DNA of 64,000 bases from contig NZ_SZQL01000016.1 of assembly GCF_005233845.1 (NCBI RefSeq), positions 62,001 through 126,000 of the forward strand, in the 5' to 3' direction. This DNA is from Ilyomonas limi (GTDB lineage: Bacteria > Bacteroidota > Bacteroidia > Chitinophagales > Chitinophagaceae). Each line of letters starts with the position of its first letter. The stretch's first letter is position 1. Below the pieces are notes generated by a model that was given only the letters and a program-made list of their open reading frames with translations, was not told the origin of the DNA and did not search any database. Of the stretch, positions 9,672-18,953 are shown piece by piece. A program made the position numbers and the translations under genes.

Positions 9672-10001
9672 TTACCATCTGCTGCCGCCGCCGTTGTTGC
9701 TGCCGCTGTAAGAAGAGCGACGGTTGTTGCTGTAGCCACCACCGTTGTTGCTTCTTTCTTCTTTTGGCTTAGCTACCGTAACGCGGATGTTACGACCCTG
9801 AACAGATGCACCATCCAACTCGCTGATTGCCTTTTGAGCAGCAGCATCGTCGGTCATTTCAACGAAACCGAAACCACGGCTGCGCTGGGTCATCTTATCA
9901 GTAATAACTTTGGCAGAAGTTACTTCGCCATACTCTTCAAAAAAACCTCTTAAGTCATCATCTTCTACGTTGAAGCTTAAGTTTGAAACATAAATGTTCA
10001 T
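9672..10001 (-). CDS. RRM-domain RNA-binding protein, glycine-rich tail
   Basis: A 109-residue single-RRM protein of the kind abundant in Bacteroidota and cyanobacteria. RNP2 is IYVSNL (residues 3-8) and RNP1 is RGFGFVEM (residues 42-49); residues 82-109 are a low-complexity tail rich in Gly, Asn, Ser and Arg. Such proteins bind single-stranded RNA and are often cold-induced. The start at MNIYVSN is certain because RNP2 must be near the N-terminus; the open frame runs on to 10259 but that extension is hydrophobic, atypical and best read as leader DNA. A strong terminator follows. Confidence 0.92.
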   Translation of the reverse strand: MNIYVSNLSFNVEDDDLRGFFEEYGEVTSAKVITDKMTQRSRGFGFVEMTDDAAAQKAISELDGASVQGRNIRVTVAKPKEERSNNGGGYSNNRRSSYSGSNNGGGSRW

Positions 10002-10477
10002 GCTAAAAAATAATTGATAAATAATTAATAAATTGAGCAGCAACAGGTGTAAACATTTATTCACTCTTAGCAGAAAACTTGCGTAGCAGAAAAATAATAA
10101 CTTACGATGACTGAAGAACTCAAATTGACGATGCAAACATACAGGTAAAGTTTGAATAAAAAGTATTCTTGTGTAATAATTATCTGTTAAGTAAAAAGAA
10201 TAAAATAACCTGACATTAGAAATTGAAAAACAAGCCGTTTTTACTTCTTTATAAAACACTGTATTCCTGTAAACACACCACTAAATGCAGGATTTCATTA
10301 ATGTATCAATATCAATAACGCACACTTACTCCTATTTCTATTACAACCGCTCATTTATTGATTTTCTACTTACCTGCGGCGCTCTCAAAAAAACTTACCG
10401 CTGCCGTTCAGCCATTTTTACATACAATTACCGTTTATCTTCGTCGTTATACTTGGCAAAACTGATTGCTTACGGGA
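10002..10477. other. Divergent intergenic region with a possible long leader for the RRM gene
   Basis: About 475 AT-rich bases between the divergent RRM gene and the large surface protein. The minus-strand frame stays open for 86 codons upstream of the RRM start, which may reflect a long 5' leader as in cold-shock mRNAs. I could not identify a promoter or a defined structure. Confidence 0.4.
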
Positions 10478-13400
10478 ATGTTCCGGTGGATTAACATACT
10501 AATTTTTGTACTGCTTTTGTTAGCTGCCATGTCGGCGGCTGCACAATACAGTAATCTCCGCCATAAAAAAATTGCAGCATCCGGGCTTGTTTCTGTAGAT
10601 ACTTTGAGTATTGTTCCACACACAATCGTTATAAAAGATTTCGACAGCAGCTATTACAGTATTGACGAAGTAAACAGCACGCTGCTCTGGCGAAAGGCAA
10701 CCCATACAGACAGCGTCGTTATTTCGTATCGTGTTTTCCCATCCAGGCTCAATAGCATTGCAAGGCGGTTCACTTTTGACAGTATTAAAAATAATTTTAT
10801 TGCTGAAAGTCCTGCCACTGCCTATAAAACAAATGAAAACCGGCTGTTCAACTTTGGCAATGTGACTTATAATGGCAGTTTTGGTCGAAGTATCAGCGTG
10901 GGTAATACGCAGGATGCGGTATTTAATTCGCAGTTAAACCTGCAAATCAATGGTATTATCGGCGACAGCATACAGATTGCTGCCGCTATCAGCGACAATA
11001 ATATACCTATTCAACCCGATGGCACCACGCAGCAATTGAACGAGTTTGATAAAATACTGCTCCAGTTTAAAAAAAAGGATTGGGAAATTAATTTAGGCGA
11101 TATTGATTTACGACAAAACGAGGCATATTTTCTTAAATTTTATAAACGATTGCAAGGTATTTCCTACCAACAAAACTTTAATGTAAATAAGCATATTACT
11201 AATACCATACTCTTAAGTGGCGCTATTGCTAAAGGCAAGTTTGCACGCAATATTTTGGCTGTGCAGGAAGGCAACCAGGGACCTTACCGCTTGCAGGGCA
11301 ACAATAACGAGTTGTATTTTGTTGTGTTGGCCGGCACTGAAAAAGTGTTTATTGATGGTGTGCAGGTGCAGCGCGGCGAAGAGGGGGATTATATTATTAA
11401 CTATAACACTGCCGAGATTACGTTTACATCGCGCCGGATGATAACGAAAGACACGCGCGTGCAGGTAGAATTTGAATATGCCGACCGCAACTTTTTAAAC
11501 TCCATGTTGTATGCGAGCAATACCACCAATTTCAACAGCAAATTCAAGCTAAACGTTTCGGCATACACTAATGCCGATGCAAAAAATTCACCCATCAATC
11601 AAACACTGGATGTGCCACAAAAACAATTTTTGGGCAACCTGGGAGACAGCGTACAAAATGCTTTTTACCCTGTAGCGGCAAGAGATAGTTTTAGTGCTTC
11701 GCAGATTTTGTATAAAAAAATAGACACTGTTTATAACGGTGTGCACGATTCAGTGTATGTGTATTCTACCAATAAAGACAGCGCAAAGTATAGTTTATCT
11801 TTTATTGAAACAGGCATAAACAAAGGCAATTACATTCCTGCATACAGTGCAGCAAACGGCAAAGTGTATCAATGGGTGGCTCCGGTAAATGGTATTTCGC
11901 AAGGTTCGTATGAAGCGGCCGCTTTTTTGGTTTCGCCCAAAAAACACCAGGTTATAAGCGTTGGCGGAGCATATTTTTTGGATAAAAACACTACTATCAA
12001 AGCCGAATTTGCATCGAGCAGATATGACATCAATACTTTTTCTGCGAAAGATAAAAACAACGATGATGGTTATGCCGGCAAGTTGTCTTTTATAAAAAAC
12101 ATAGACTGGAAAACAAGTGCTGGTAAGGCTTACACGCTTACTGCCGGTGCAGGTTATGAGTGGGTAAATAAGAATTTTCAGCCAGTGGAACGGTTAAGAC
12201 CAGTAGAGTTTTTACGGGATTGGGGACTGGATTTGATTGCCGCGCCTGCCACTGAGCAATTGCCGTATATAAACATGCAACTGACCGATGATAAAAACAA
12301 TGCTATTCAATACCAGTTTAACAGTTACATCCGCAGTGATGGCTATAAAGGCATTCGCAATATTATCAACCACAATCAGGATATCAAAGGCTGGCAACTG
12401 CACAATGTATTTAATATTACCAACATTGCCATGCCATTGGATAAAGGCTTTTACCTGAAACCATCTATTGAGGTAAATAAAACTTTCTACAACTTTCACA
12501 ACTATGCATTGGGTGCTTCTTATGCTTTGGAACACAACAAAATAAAAAATATTGCTGCCGATACCATAACGCCTGTAAGTTTTGCTTTTGAAACCTTGAC
12601 TGCTTACCTCAAAAGCAACCAGGATAAAGCTAATAAATGGGTGTTCACATATTTCACGCGCAGCAATCAATTGCCAAATGGCAAAACGTTATCGCAGAGC
12701 GACCGCAGCCATAACTACAATTTTGAAACAGAATTGTTGGAGAATACTAACCATCAATTAAGATTGAATGTAACGTACCGGCAGTTACTTATCAATAATA
12801 AAAAGCTCACCAATCAGGTGCCCGATAATAGTTTGCTTGGGCGTGCAGAATACACCATTAATGAATGGAAAGGCTTGTTGACCGGCAATGTATTATATGA
12901 AATTGGCGCCGGTCAGGAGCAAAAACGCGAATATTCTTACATAGAAGTGCCAGCCGGTTTGGGACAATATGCCTGGAATGATTATAATGGCGATGGCATA
13001 CCGCAGTTGAATGAATTTGAAATTGCCTTGTTTCAGGATCAGGCAAAATATATACGCATTTTTACACCCACAAACGAATATATCAAGGCCAGCTACAATC
13101 AATTCAACTACAGCTTTGCGTTGAATCCAAGAGCACTGGCGAATGATATCCGTAATAAAAAATTCAAAAATTGGATAACCCGTTTTTTCCTGCAATCTTC
13201 TTTGCAAACAGGCAAAAAACAGCTTGCAAACGGACATCCGGTATTTAATCCGTTTAAAGGAGATATCACCGATACTGCATTAATTAATTTAAATTATATC
13301 ATCAGCAATACCTTGGCTTTCAACCGCAGCAGTGCCATTTGGGGCGCCGATATTACCAATTTGGTCAATTATAATAAATCGTTGCTAACGTATGGTTTTG

Positions 13401-13936
13401 AGAGTCGCCGGTTACGGCAGTGGACCGGCAAAGCGCACGTCAATATTGCCAAAGCGTACACTATTGAATGGATTCAAACGATGGGCAGCAACAGCCTGCT
13501 TACACCATCTTTTGACAATCGCAACTATAATATTCAAAATTTTTCTATTCAACCCCGTATTACTTATACTGCGGGCACCAAATTCAGGGTGCAAATGGGC
13601 TATGAATTAGAGCAAAAGAAAAACGAAATGCAATATGGCGGTGAGCAATCTACCAGTAATATACTGAATATAGAGAGCCGCTACAATGCAGTTAATAACA
13701 CCAGCCTTTCGATAAAATTTGCCTATAATAACATTCATTACACCGGCGAGACCAATACTACCACGAGCTATATTATGCTGGATGGATTGCTGCCCGGAAA
13801 AAACTTTTTATGGAATATTAGTCTAACCAAGCGGCTCATCAACAATCTGGAATTGAACTTTGAATACGAGGGAAGAAAACCGGGAAATGCAAGAACAATA
13901 AATATTGGCAGGGCAAGCGTGCGTGCACTGTTGTAA
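10478..13936 (+). CDS. Large SprA-like outer-membrane/surface protein, function unknown
   Basis: A 1152-residue exported protein: signal peptide MFRWINILIFVLLLLAAMSAAAQ, then no further membrane helix. The first third matches, by eye, the SprA-type repeat seen in the T9SS translocon: GNVTYNGSFGRSISVGN, AAISDNNIPIQPDGTTQQL, NEFDKILLQFKKKDWE, then GNQGPYRLQG, VVLAGTEKVFIDGVQVQRG, DYIINYNTAEITFTSRR and RVQVEFEYADRNF. The rest is long alternating beta strands, fitting an outer-membrane barrel. It is half the size of SprA (about 2400 residues), so it is a paralogue-like family and not SprA itself. The ATG at 10478 is preferred to the upstream TTG at 10466. Confidence 0.7.
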   Translation: MFRWINILIFVLLLLAAMSAAAQYSNLRHKKIAASGLVSVDTLSIVPHTIVIKDFDSSYYSIDEVNSTLLWRKATHTDSVVISYRVFPSRLNSIARRFTFDSIKNNFIAESPATAYKTNENRLFNFGNVTYNGSFGRSISVGNTQDAVFNSQLNLQINGIIGDSIQIAAAISDNNIPIQPDGTTQQLNEFDKILLQFKKKDWEINLGDIDLRQNEAYFLKFYKRLQGISYQQNFNVNKHITNTILLSGAIAKGKFARNILAVQEGNQGPYRLQGNNNELYFVVLAGTEKVFIDGVQVQRGEEGDYIINYNTAEITFTSRRMITKDTRVQVEFEYADRNFLNSMLYASNTTNFNSKFKLNVSAYTNADAKNSPINQTLDVPQKQFLGNLGDSVQNAFYPVAARDSFSASQILYKKIDTVYNGVHDSVYVYSTNKDSAKYSLSFIETGINKGNYIPAYSAANGKVYQWVAPVNGISQGSYEAAAFLVSPKKHQVISVGGAYFLDKNTTIKAEFASSRYDINTFSAKDKNNDDGYAGKLSFIKNIDWKTSAGKAYTLTAGAGYEWVNKNFQPVERLRPVEFLRDWGLDLIAAPATEQLPYINMQLTDDKNNAIQYQFNSYIRSDGYKGIRNIINHNQDIKGWQLHNVFNITNIAMPLDKGFYLKPSIEVNKTFYNFHNYALGASYALEHNKIKNIAADTITPVSFAFETLTAYLKSNQDKANKWVFTYFTRSNQLPNGKTLSQSDRSHNYNFETELLENTNHQLRLNVTYRQLLINNKKLTNQVPDNSLLGRAEYTINEWKGLLTGNVLYEIGAGQEQKREYSYIEVPAGLGQYAWNDYNGDGIPQLNEFEIALFQDQAKYIRIFTPTNEYIKASYNQFNYSFALNPRALANDIRNKKFKNWITRFFLQSSLQTGKKQLANGHPVFNPFKGDITDTALINLNYIISNTLAFNRSSAIWGADITNLVNYNKSLLTYGFESRRLRQWTGKAHVNIAKAYTIEWIQTMGSNSLLTPSFDNRNYNIQNFSIQPRITYTAGTKFRVQMGYELEQKKNEMQYGGEQSTSNILNIESRYNAVNNTSLSIKFAYNNIHYTGETNTTTSYIMLDGLLPGKNFLWNISLTKRLINNLELNFEYEGRKPGNARTINIGRASVRALL

Positions 13937-14370
13937 TGCTGTTGAGGAGGGGCAGCCAAGGCATTATCTTACGTTGAAAGGTATTAATTTTTGCTTATAG
14001 TTTAAAGCACAGAAAAGAGTGGAAGGTGCTTAGTTTTAAAGCAGCGATTCAGGCAAAAGAAAAGAACGGATGTAGCAGCTTTTCAAACAAAATTTACAGC
14101 AAGATTATATTTAATTCCATTTGTGGAAACACATATTTACCCTTGGTTATGAAGCTGTGATACTGTGCAAAGAATGATGATATTTTAAGCTTTATTTTAT
14201 CGCAGATACAATTATTTAATAATTTTTAATTTGTTTATTTATACCCAAAATATTTGTTACATTTCTTAAACTGTTATTAAAATTGTATATATAGTATTAT
14301 TTTTTATCATAAGTGCTTTGTAAAGCCATCAATTCAATTACATTTGCGCCAATCAAAATCACAATACCGA
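13937..14370. other. Intergenic region upstream of the polysaccharide export block
   Basis: About 430 very AT-rich bases. It presumably carries the promoter of the wza-wzc pair; no TAnnTTTG box or hairpin is convincing. Confidence 0.45.
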
Positions 14371-15201
14371 ATGAAGTTAACTGCGCAGCCAAAACGCTTA
14401 CTCGTTTGTTTTACTGCTTTTACCACCTGCCTGCTTTTTTCCTGTACTACCCAACGTATTGCCTATTTTCAGGATATTCCCGATTCTTTGAGTGTTAACA
14501 GTGCAAAATACGTAGATTTACCTCCCTTTACACCGCCGGTTGTACGTCCGGATGACATCCTGAACATCAATGTTCAGACATTGGATCCGCAGGCAAATAT
14601 GATATTAAATCAAGGCAATTTACCCATTCAATCAGGTGTTACTACGGTTAACCCTAATGCGCCTATGCTGAATAATCAAAATGCTGTTTCGGGTTACCTG
14701 GTAAATAAAAATGGGGATATTTTTATGCCATATATCGGCAGTGTGCATGTACAGGGGTTAACTACCAGTGGTATTCACGATACGGTGTTAAACAGAATTT
14801 CTGTTTATTTCAAAAATCCGGTGGTAAATGTTCGTTTTGCAAACTTTAAGGTAACGGTGCTTGGAGAGGTAAGACAACCAGCTACCTTTTCGCTGCCCAA
14901 CGAAAAGCCAACTGTGCTGGATGCTTTGGGGCTGGCAGGAGACATAACAATCTTCGGTAAGCGCAATAATGTACTGCTGGTGAGAGATGCGGAAGGCAGG
15001 AAAGAGATTACCCGCCTTGACCTTGATAGTACTAAAATAATAAATTCTCCTTACTTTTATCTAAAACCTAATGACGTGTTGTATGTGGAGCCGACTGAAT
15101 CGAGAGTTGCAAGTACCAACGCCTTCCGTACAAGAGATATAGCTGTTCTTTCAGCAGGTATTTCGTTACTGACAGTAGTAGTGGCGCGCCTGCTCCGTTA
15201 A
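14371..15201 (+). CDS. Wza-like polysaccharide export lipoprotein
   Basis: A 276-residue outer-membrane polysaccharide export protein. A short hydrophobic signal ends in the lipobox-like LLFSC, followed by TTQRIAYFQDIPDS, the usual start of Bacteroidota BexD/Wza proteins. The Poly_export domain begins near residue 55 (RPDDILNINVQTLDPQ) and continues through GYLVNKNGDIFMPYIGSVHVQGLT; an SLBB-like domain (FKVTVLGEVRQPATFSLPNEKPTVLDALGLAG) follows. A hydrophobic C-terminal segment (DIAVLSAGISLLTVVVARLL) would cross the outer membrane. It is paired with the downstream Wzc-like kinase after 43 bases. The ATG at 14371 is chosen over an upstream TTG. Confidence 0.9.
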   Translation: MKLTAQPKRLLVCFTAFTTCLLFSCTTQRIAYFQDIPDSLSVNSAKYVDLPPFTPPVVRPDDILNINVQTLDPQANMILNQGNLPIQSGVTTVNPNAPMLNNQNAVSGYLVNKNGDIFMPYIGSVHVQGLTTSGIHDTVLNRISVYFKNPVVNVRFANFKVTVLGEVRQPATFSLPNEKPTVLDALGLAGDITIFGKRNNVLLVRDAEGRKEITRLDLDSTKIINSPYFYLKPNDVLYVEPTESRVASTNAFRTRDIAVLSAGISLLTVVVARLLR

Positions 15202-15244
15202 AATATTACCAATCAAAACTAACTTCATTTACATTCAATCTTTT

Positions 15245-17635
15245 ATGATACGGGAAAATAATAATGCAGAACTGGTGGCAAAAGAGAGATCCAGCGACGT
15301 TGACCTTAAGTTTATTGTGGGGAAAGCCCTCGGTAACTGGTACTGGTTTGTACTTTCGGTGATTGTATTTGTGGCGCTTGGCGTAGTGTTCATGCTGGTA
15401 GTAACGCCAAAATTTAATGTCGCAGCTAAAGTAATGGTAACGGGACCTAACCCGCGCCTGCCAAGTGGTAGTACTGACGAAGCAATGCTGCTGTCGGACA
15501 TCAAATCGTTCTCCGACGTAAACTACAGTAACGTAAACAATGAACTGCAGGTATTGCATAGCAGAACGCTGATTATGCAAACTGTAAGAGACATGCAGTT
15601 AAATGTAACCTATTGGCAAAAAGACGGATTAGTGTACCGGGAAGCCTATAAACGCTCACCTTTTTTTATAACCTTGTTGGAATTGAAAAGTGGCCCGGTG
15701 TACATGCTCTACGATCCGCAGAGTTATGAGATTACTATTGATAAAGACAAAGTAAATTTTGAAGACCAGAATACTGACAGTACTTTCTCGGCTCACTTTG
15801 GCGATACGCTTAAGTTTACCTATGGTACCTGGGTATTACAAAAAAATCCGGTTGTACAGGCCGACCCTGAAGGCGAGTATGCACTAAAAGTTGGCTCCTA
15901 TGGCGGTGCTTTTAATGCTTATAACGCTAATATTATTGCAATCGTAACTACTACCGGTGTTACTACTATCGATCTTACCTTGTCCTCTCCTGTAAAAGAA
16001 AAGGGAGAAGACATCTTAAGTCATTTGATCAATTTATACGTGCAATCGGATATTGACCACAACAATAAAATTGCCGACAGCACCATTGCATTTATAGACA
16101 GCCGCATTGTAGGTGTGGCTGAGGACCTTAATAATATTGAAACGAATATTGAAAGGTTTAAGAAAAACAATAGCATTGCCGATCTAACTGAACAAGGAAA
16201 AGCATTGCTGACCAACAGCATAGCCACCAACAAAGCACTGGATGAACAGCAAGTGCAGATAAGCGTGGTAAAAGATCTGGAAAATTATTTGGAAGATCAG
16301 TCAAACAATACACGGGTAATGCCTACAACTGCCCCCATTAAAGATCCGGCTTTTTTAAGCCTGCTGGAAAAATATAATGGCTTGCAGTTGGACAGGCAAA
16401 AAATGCTGGCAACCAGTACCGAAAGCAACCCGGCAATACAAACGCTGGATCTGCAGGCGGCTCAATTGCGCGATGACCTGCTGCATTTGTTAAAATCGTA
16501 TGAGAAAGGACTGGTAACGAGCAGAAACGACCTTTCCCGCCAAACCGGCAACTTGTTTAGCGATATTCAAAAGGTTCCTACACAGGAGAAGTTGTATCTT
16601 GATATGGCCAGGCAGCAAAATGTGTTGCAGGCATTATATACTTACCTGCTGCAAACAAGAGAACAAACTGCAGTTTCCAAGTCAAACAGTATTTCTCCCA
16701 TCCGCATAGTAGATGCGCCGCAAAGCGATCCTGCGCCTTATTTCCCCGACTCCACTATTGTGATGCTGGCTGCCATTCTGCTTGGTTTATTGTTTCCTGC
16801 AGGCACCATCTTCATTAAGGAACTGCTGAATACAAAAGTGTTGACGACCGATGATATTGAAGATGCTACCGAAGTACCTGTAGTTGCGCAGATTTCGCAT
16901 AACACAAACAAGAAAGCAATGCTGGTGGTCACCAAGGATGCACGCACTCAAATAGCCGAGCAATTCCGCACGTTGCGTACCAACCTGCAATACCTTATTA
17001 CGGGTGCCAATGAGAAAGTAATACTTTTCACATCCAGCATGAGTGGCGAAGGGAAATCGTTTATGGTTATCAACCTGGGCAGTGCACTGGCTTTATCAGG
17101 CAAAAAAGTGTTACTGATGGAAATGGATTTGCGTAAGCCCAAGCTTTCTGCCGATCTTAAATTGTCAAACGAGCCGGGCGTTACCAACTATATTATATCA
17201 GACCTCAAGTTGAGCGATGTAATAAGGCCATCCGGCATACACGAAAATTGCTGGGTGCTTGGTTCGGGCGATGTTCCGCCAAATCCATCGGAACTTATTA
17301 ACAATGAAAAAGTAAAAAAACTATTTGCAGAAGCAAGACAACAATTTGATTATATTATTGTAGATACGCCGCCGGTAGGCTTAGTTACCGATGCACAACT
17401 TATCAGCCGTTATGCCGATTTAACGCTATACGTTATCCGCCAGCGTTTTACAGCTAAGCGTCAGGTAAGCATTGCTGAGCAATTGGCTGCTACCAACAAA
17501 ATGCCTAAGCTGAATATCATACTGAATGATATGCGCAAAATACCTGGTTATCACTTTGGCACCAGCAAGTACGAGCGTAATTATTACGAAGAGGCAAAAA
17601 AGCCGTTTTATAAAAAAATATTCAGGTTTAGTTAA
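15245..17635 (+). CDS. Wzc-like polysaccharide co-polymerase / tyrosine autokinase
   Basis: A 796-residue inner-membrane protein that sets chain length and drives export of capsule or exopolysaccharide. TM1 is near residues 34-56 (WYWFVLSVIVFVALGVVFML), the periplasmic Wzz-type domain with coiled coils spans about 60-500, and TM2 is near 503-525. The cytoplasmic BY-kinase domain has Walker A (SGEGKS, about residue 600), Walker A' (VLLMEMDLRKPK) and Walker B (YIIVDTPPVGL). The C-terminus carries a tyrosine cluster (five Tyr in the last ~30 residues) for autophosphorylation. It pairs with the Wza-like lipoprotein upstream and is followed by a large hairpin. Confidence 0.92.
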   Translation: MIRENNNAELVAKERSSDVDLKFIVGKALGNWYWFVLSVIVFVALGVVFMLVVTPKFNVAAKVMVTGPNPRLPSGSTDEAMLLSDIKSFSDVNYSNVNNELQVLHSRTLIMQTVRDMQLNVTYWQKDGLVYREAYKRSPFFITLLELKSGPVYMLYDPQSYEITIDKDKVNFEDQNTDSTFSAHFGDTLKFTYGTWVLQKNPVVQADPEGEYALKVGSYGGAFNAYNANIIAIVTTTGVTTIDLTLSSPVKEKGEDILSHLINLYVQSDIDHNNKIADSTIAFIDSRIVGVAEDLNNIETNIERFKKNNSIADLTEQGKALLTNSIATNKALDEQQVQISVVKDLENYLEDQSNNTRVMPTTAPIKDPAFLSLLEKYNGLQLDRQKMLATSTESNPAIQTLDLQAAQLRDDLLHLLKSYEKGLVTSRNDLSRQTGNLFSDIQKVPTQEKLYLDMARQQNVLQALYTYLLQTREQTAVSKSNSISPIRIVDAPQSDPAPYFPDSTIVMLAAILLGLLFPAGTIFIKELLNTKVLTTDDIEDATEVPVVAQISHNTNKKAMLVVTKDARTQIAEQFRTLRTNLQYLITGANEKVILFTSSMSGEGKSFMVINLGSALALSGKKVLLMEMDLRKPKLSADLKLSNEPGVTNYIISDLKLSDVIRPSGIHENCWVLGSGDVPPNPSELINNEKVKKLFAEARQQFDYIIVDTPPVGLVTDAQLISRYADLTLYVIRQRFTAKRQVSIAEQLAATNKMPKLNIILNDMRKIPGYHFGTSKYERNYYEEAKKPFYKKIFRFS

Positions 17636-18039
17636 TGCATAACATACAACTGCCGGTTTGATATGCTGTATTCACTTTAAAACAAAATATTGTAACGTGA
17701 ATATTTGAATAACAAACCGGCAGTTTATTCTTCCATAGCTCTTTTAAACAATAGTAATAAAGGACAAAAGCACGCTGGAAATGTTGCTTTAACTGCCTGT
17801 TCTTTTAATTTATAAGTTATAAATGAAAAGGAAGAACGGATAAAATAGCAAAGCTGGTTATTCATTTATACCTGCTGGTTTAACTGGCTAATTTTACTCC
17901 TGCTTTTATCTATAACTGCTGCAATTTTTATAATTGTATAGCTTTGAAAGTTGAAGGATTATAAAACAGGCAAATACTAATCAACCACTACACAGCTTTA
18001 CAAAACTGTTGATAATAGCTTTTGAACAAACAACACATT
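17636..18039. other. Intergenic region with composite hairpin
   Basis: About 400 AT-rich bases separating wzc from the sulfotransferase gene. It starts with the composite hairpin at 17648-17725; the remainder shows nothing recognisable and may hold the promoter of the sulfotransferase-flippase-ligase genes. Confidence 0.5.
17648..17732 (+). terminator. Composite hairpin, probable terminator of wza-wzc
   Basis: Perfect 13-bp outer stem AACTGCCGGTTTG (17648-17660) / CAAACCGGCAGTT (17713-17725) enclosing an inner 7-bp stem TATTCAC (17669-17675) / GTGAATA (17697-17703). The outer 3' arm is followed by TTATTCTT. It is larger than a usual intrinsic terminator. Confidence 0.55.
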
Positions 18040-18951
18040 ATGCCGGTAAAACGTACCATTATATATGTAATGTCAGATAAAAGATCAGGCTCTACCTTAT
18101 TGGAGAATATTTTATCCAAATCTGATGAAACGGTATCAGTAGGTGAACTGGCGCTGCTAAAAAATCACATTTTTCGCGAAGGTGCAGGCTTTCGCTGGGA
18201 CTGGAACTGCTCTTGTGGCTCGCCGGTAAAGGAATGTGTTTTCTGGAGTAAAATTCTGGAAGGTATGGATTTAGATTCGCCCACATTCAACACCAAAATA
18301 CGCTGGAACTTCAAATCGAACCGCACACTTGCCGGCAGCATATTGACACCGGTTTTTAAAGGTACGCTACAAAATATTGATAAGTATAAAATAAACGCAG
18401 ACACCATCCATACTCTATATGCTATTTACAGAAAGATATTTGATTTTACAGGCAAGAACTTTATTATAGATTCTTCCAAAAATCCGGTGCAGGCATATAT
18501 GTTGTACAGGCACAAACCTGCCGATATTGACGTAAAAATTATTGGGCTTAAAAGAGACCTTCGTGCAATCGCAGCGTCCAAGCGTAAATGGAATAATTTA
18601 AATAATAAGGATGTAAATAAATCGCTCGGCTGGTTACTGCGCAATTCTTTCTTATACAATAAAATCTGTGGACAGGTTTTAAAACTGGTAAATGCCGGAG
18701 ATAAACTGCTGATTAACTACGAGCAATTGGCAACAGATACACAGCCGCAACTGGATAAGGTGGTACGAAAAACCGGATTACAGCCTTATAAAGCACCCCA
18801 ATATATGCACGTAGAAGACGACGATCATACCATTGCCGGCACGCCGCAGCGCTTTACTAAAAAACCTATCAAATACGACAATAGCTGGGAAGAAGCATAC
18901 AATCAAAAGCCAGTACTATCTTTTGTTGGCAAAATCATGAATAAATTGTAA
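18040..18951 (+). CDS. Sulfotransferase family protein
   Basis: A 303-residue PAPS-dependent sulfotransferase-like protein. The 5'-phosphosulfate binding loop is at the N-terminus (YVMSDKRSGSTLLENIL, residues about 9-25) and the 3'-phosphate site is IIGLKRDLRAIAASKRKWN (about 170-190). The C-terminal part has the usual YEQLATDTQPQLDKV segment. Within a polysaccharide block it would transfer sulfate to a sugar hydroxyl, giving a sulfated exopolysaccharide; that substrate is inferred from context only. It is separated from the flippase gene by two bases, so the two are co-transcribed. The ATG at 18040 is preferred to a TTG six codons upstream. Confidence 0.82.
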   Translation: MPVKRTIIYVMSDKRSGSTLLENILSKSDETVSVGELALLKNHIFREGAGFRWDWNCSCGSPVKECVFWSKILEGMDLDSPTFNTKIRWNFKSNRTLAGSILTPVFKGTLQNIDKYKINADTIHTLYAIYRKIFDFTGKNFIIDSSKNPVQAYMLYRHKPADIDVKIIGLKRDLRAIAASKRKWNNLNNKDVNKSLGWLLRNSFLYNKICGQVLKLVNAGDKLLINYEQLATDTQPQLDKVVRKTGLQPYKAPQYMHVEDDDHTIAGTPQRFTKKPIKYDNSWEEAYNQKPVLSFVGKIMNKL

Positions 18952-18953
18952 TA

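Noticed and set aside
10002-10259. N-terminal extension of the RNA-binding protein
   Set aside because: The RRM must begin with RNP2 close to the first Met; the extension is hydrophobic, Phe/Tyr/Leu-rich and not conserved in form.
13412-13610. Overlapping short ORFs within the SprA-like gene
   Set aside because: Shadow frames of a long, well-supported coding region.
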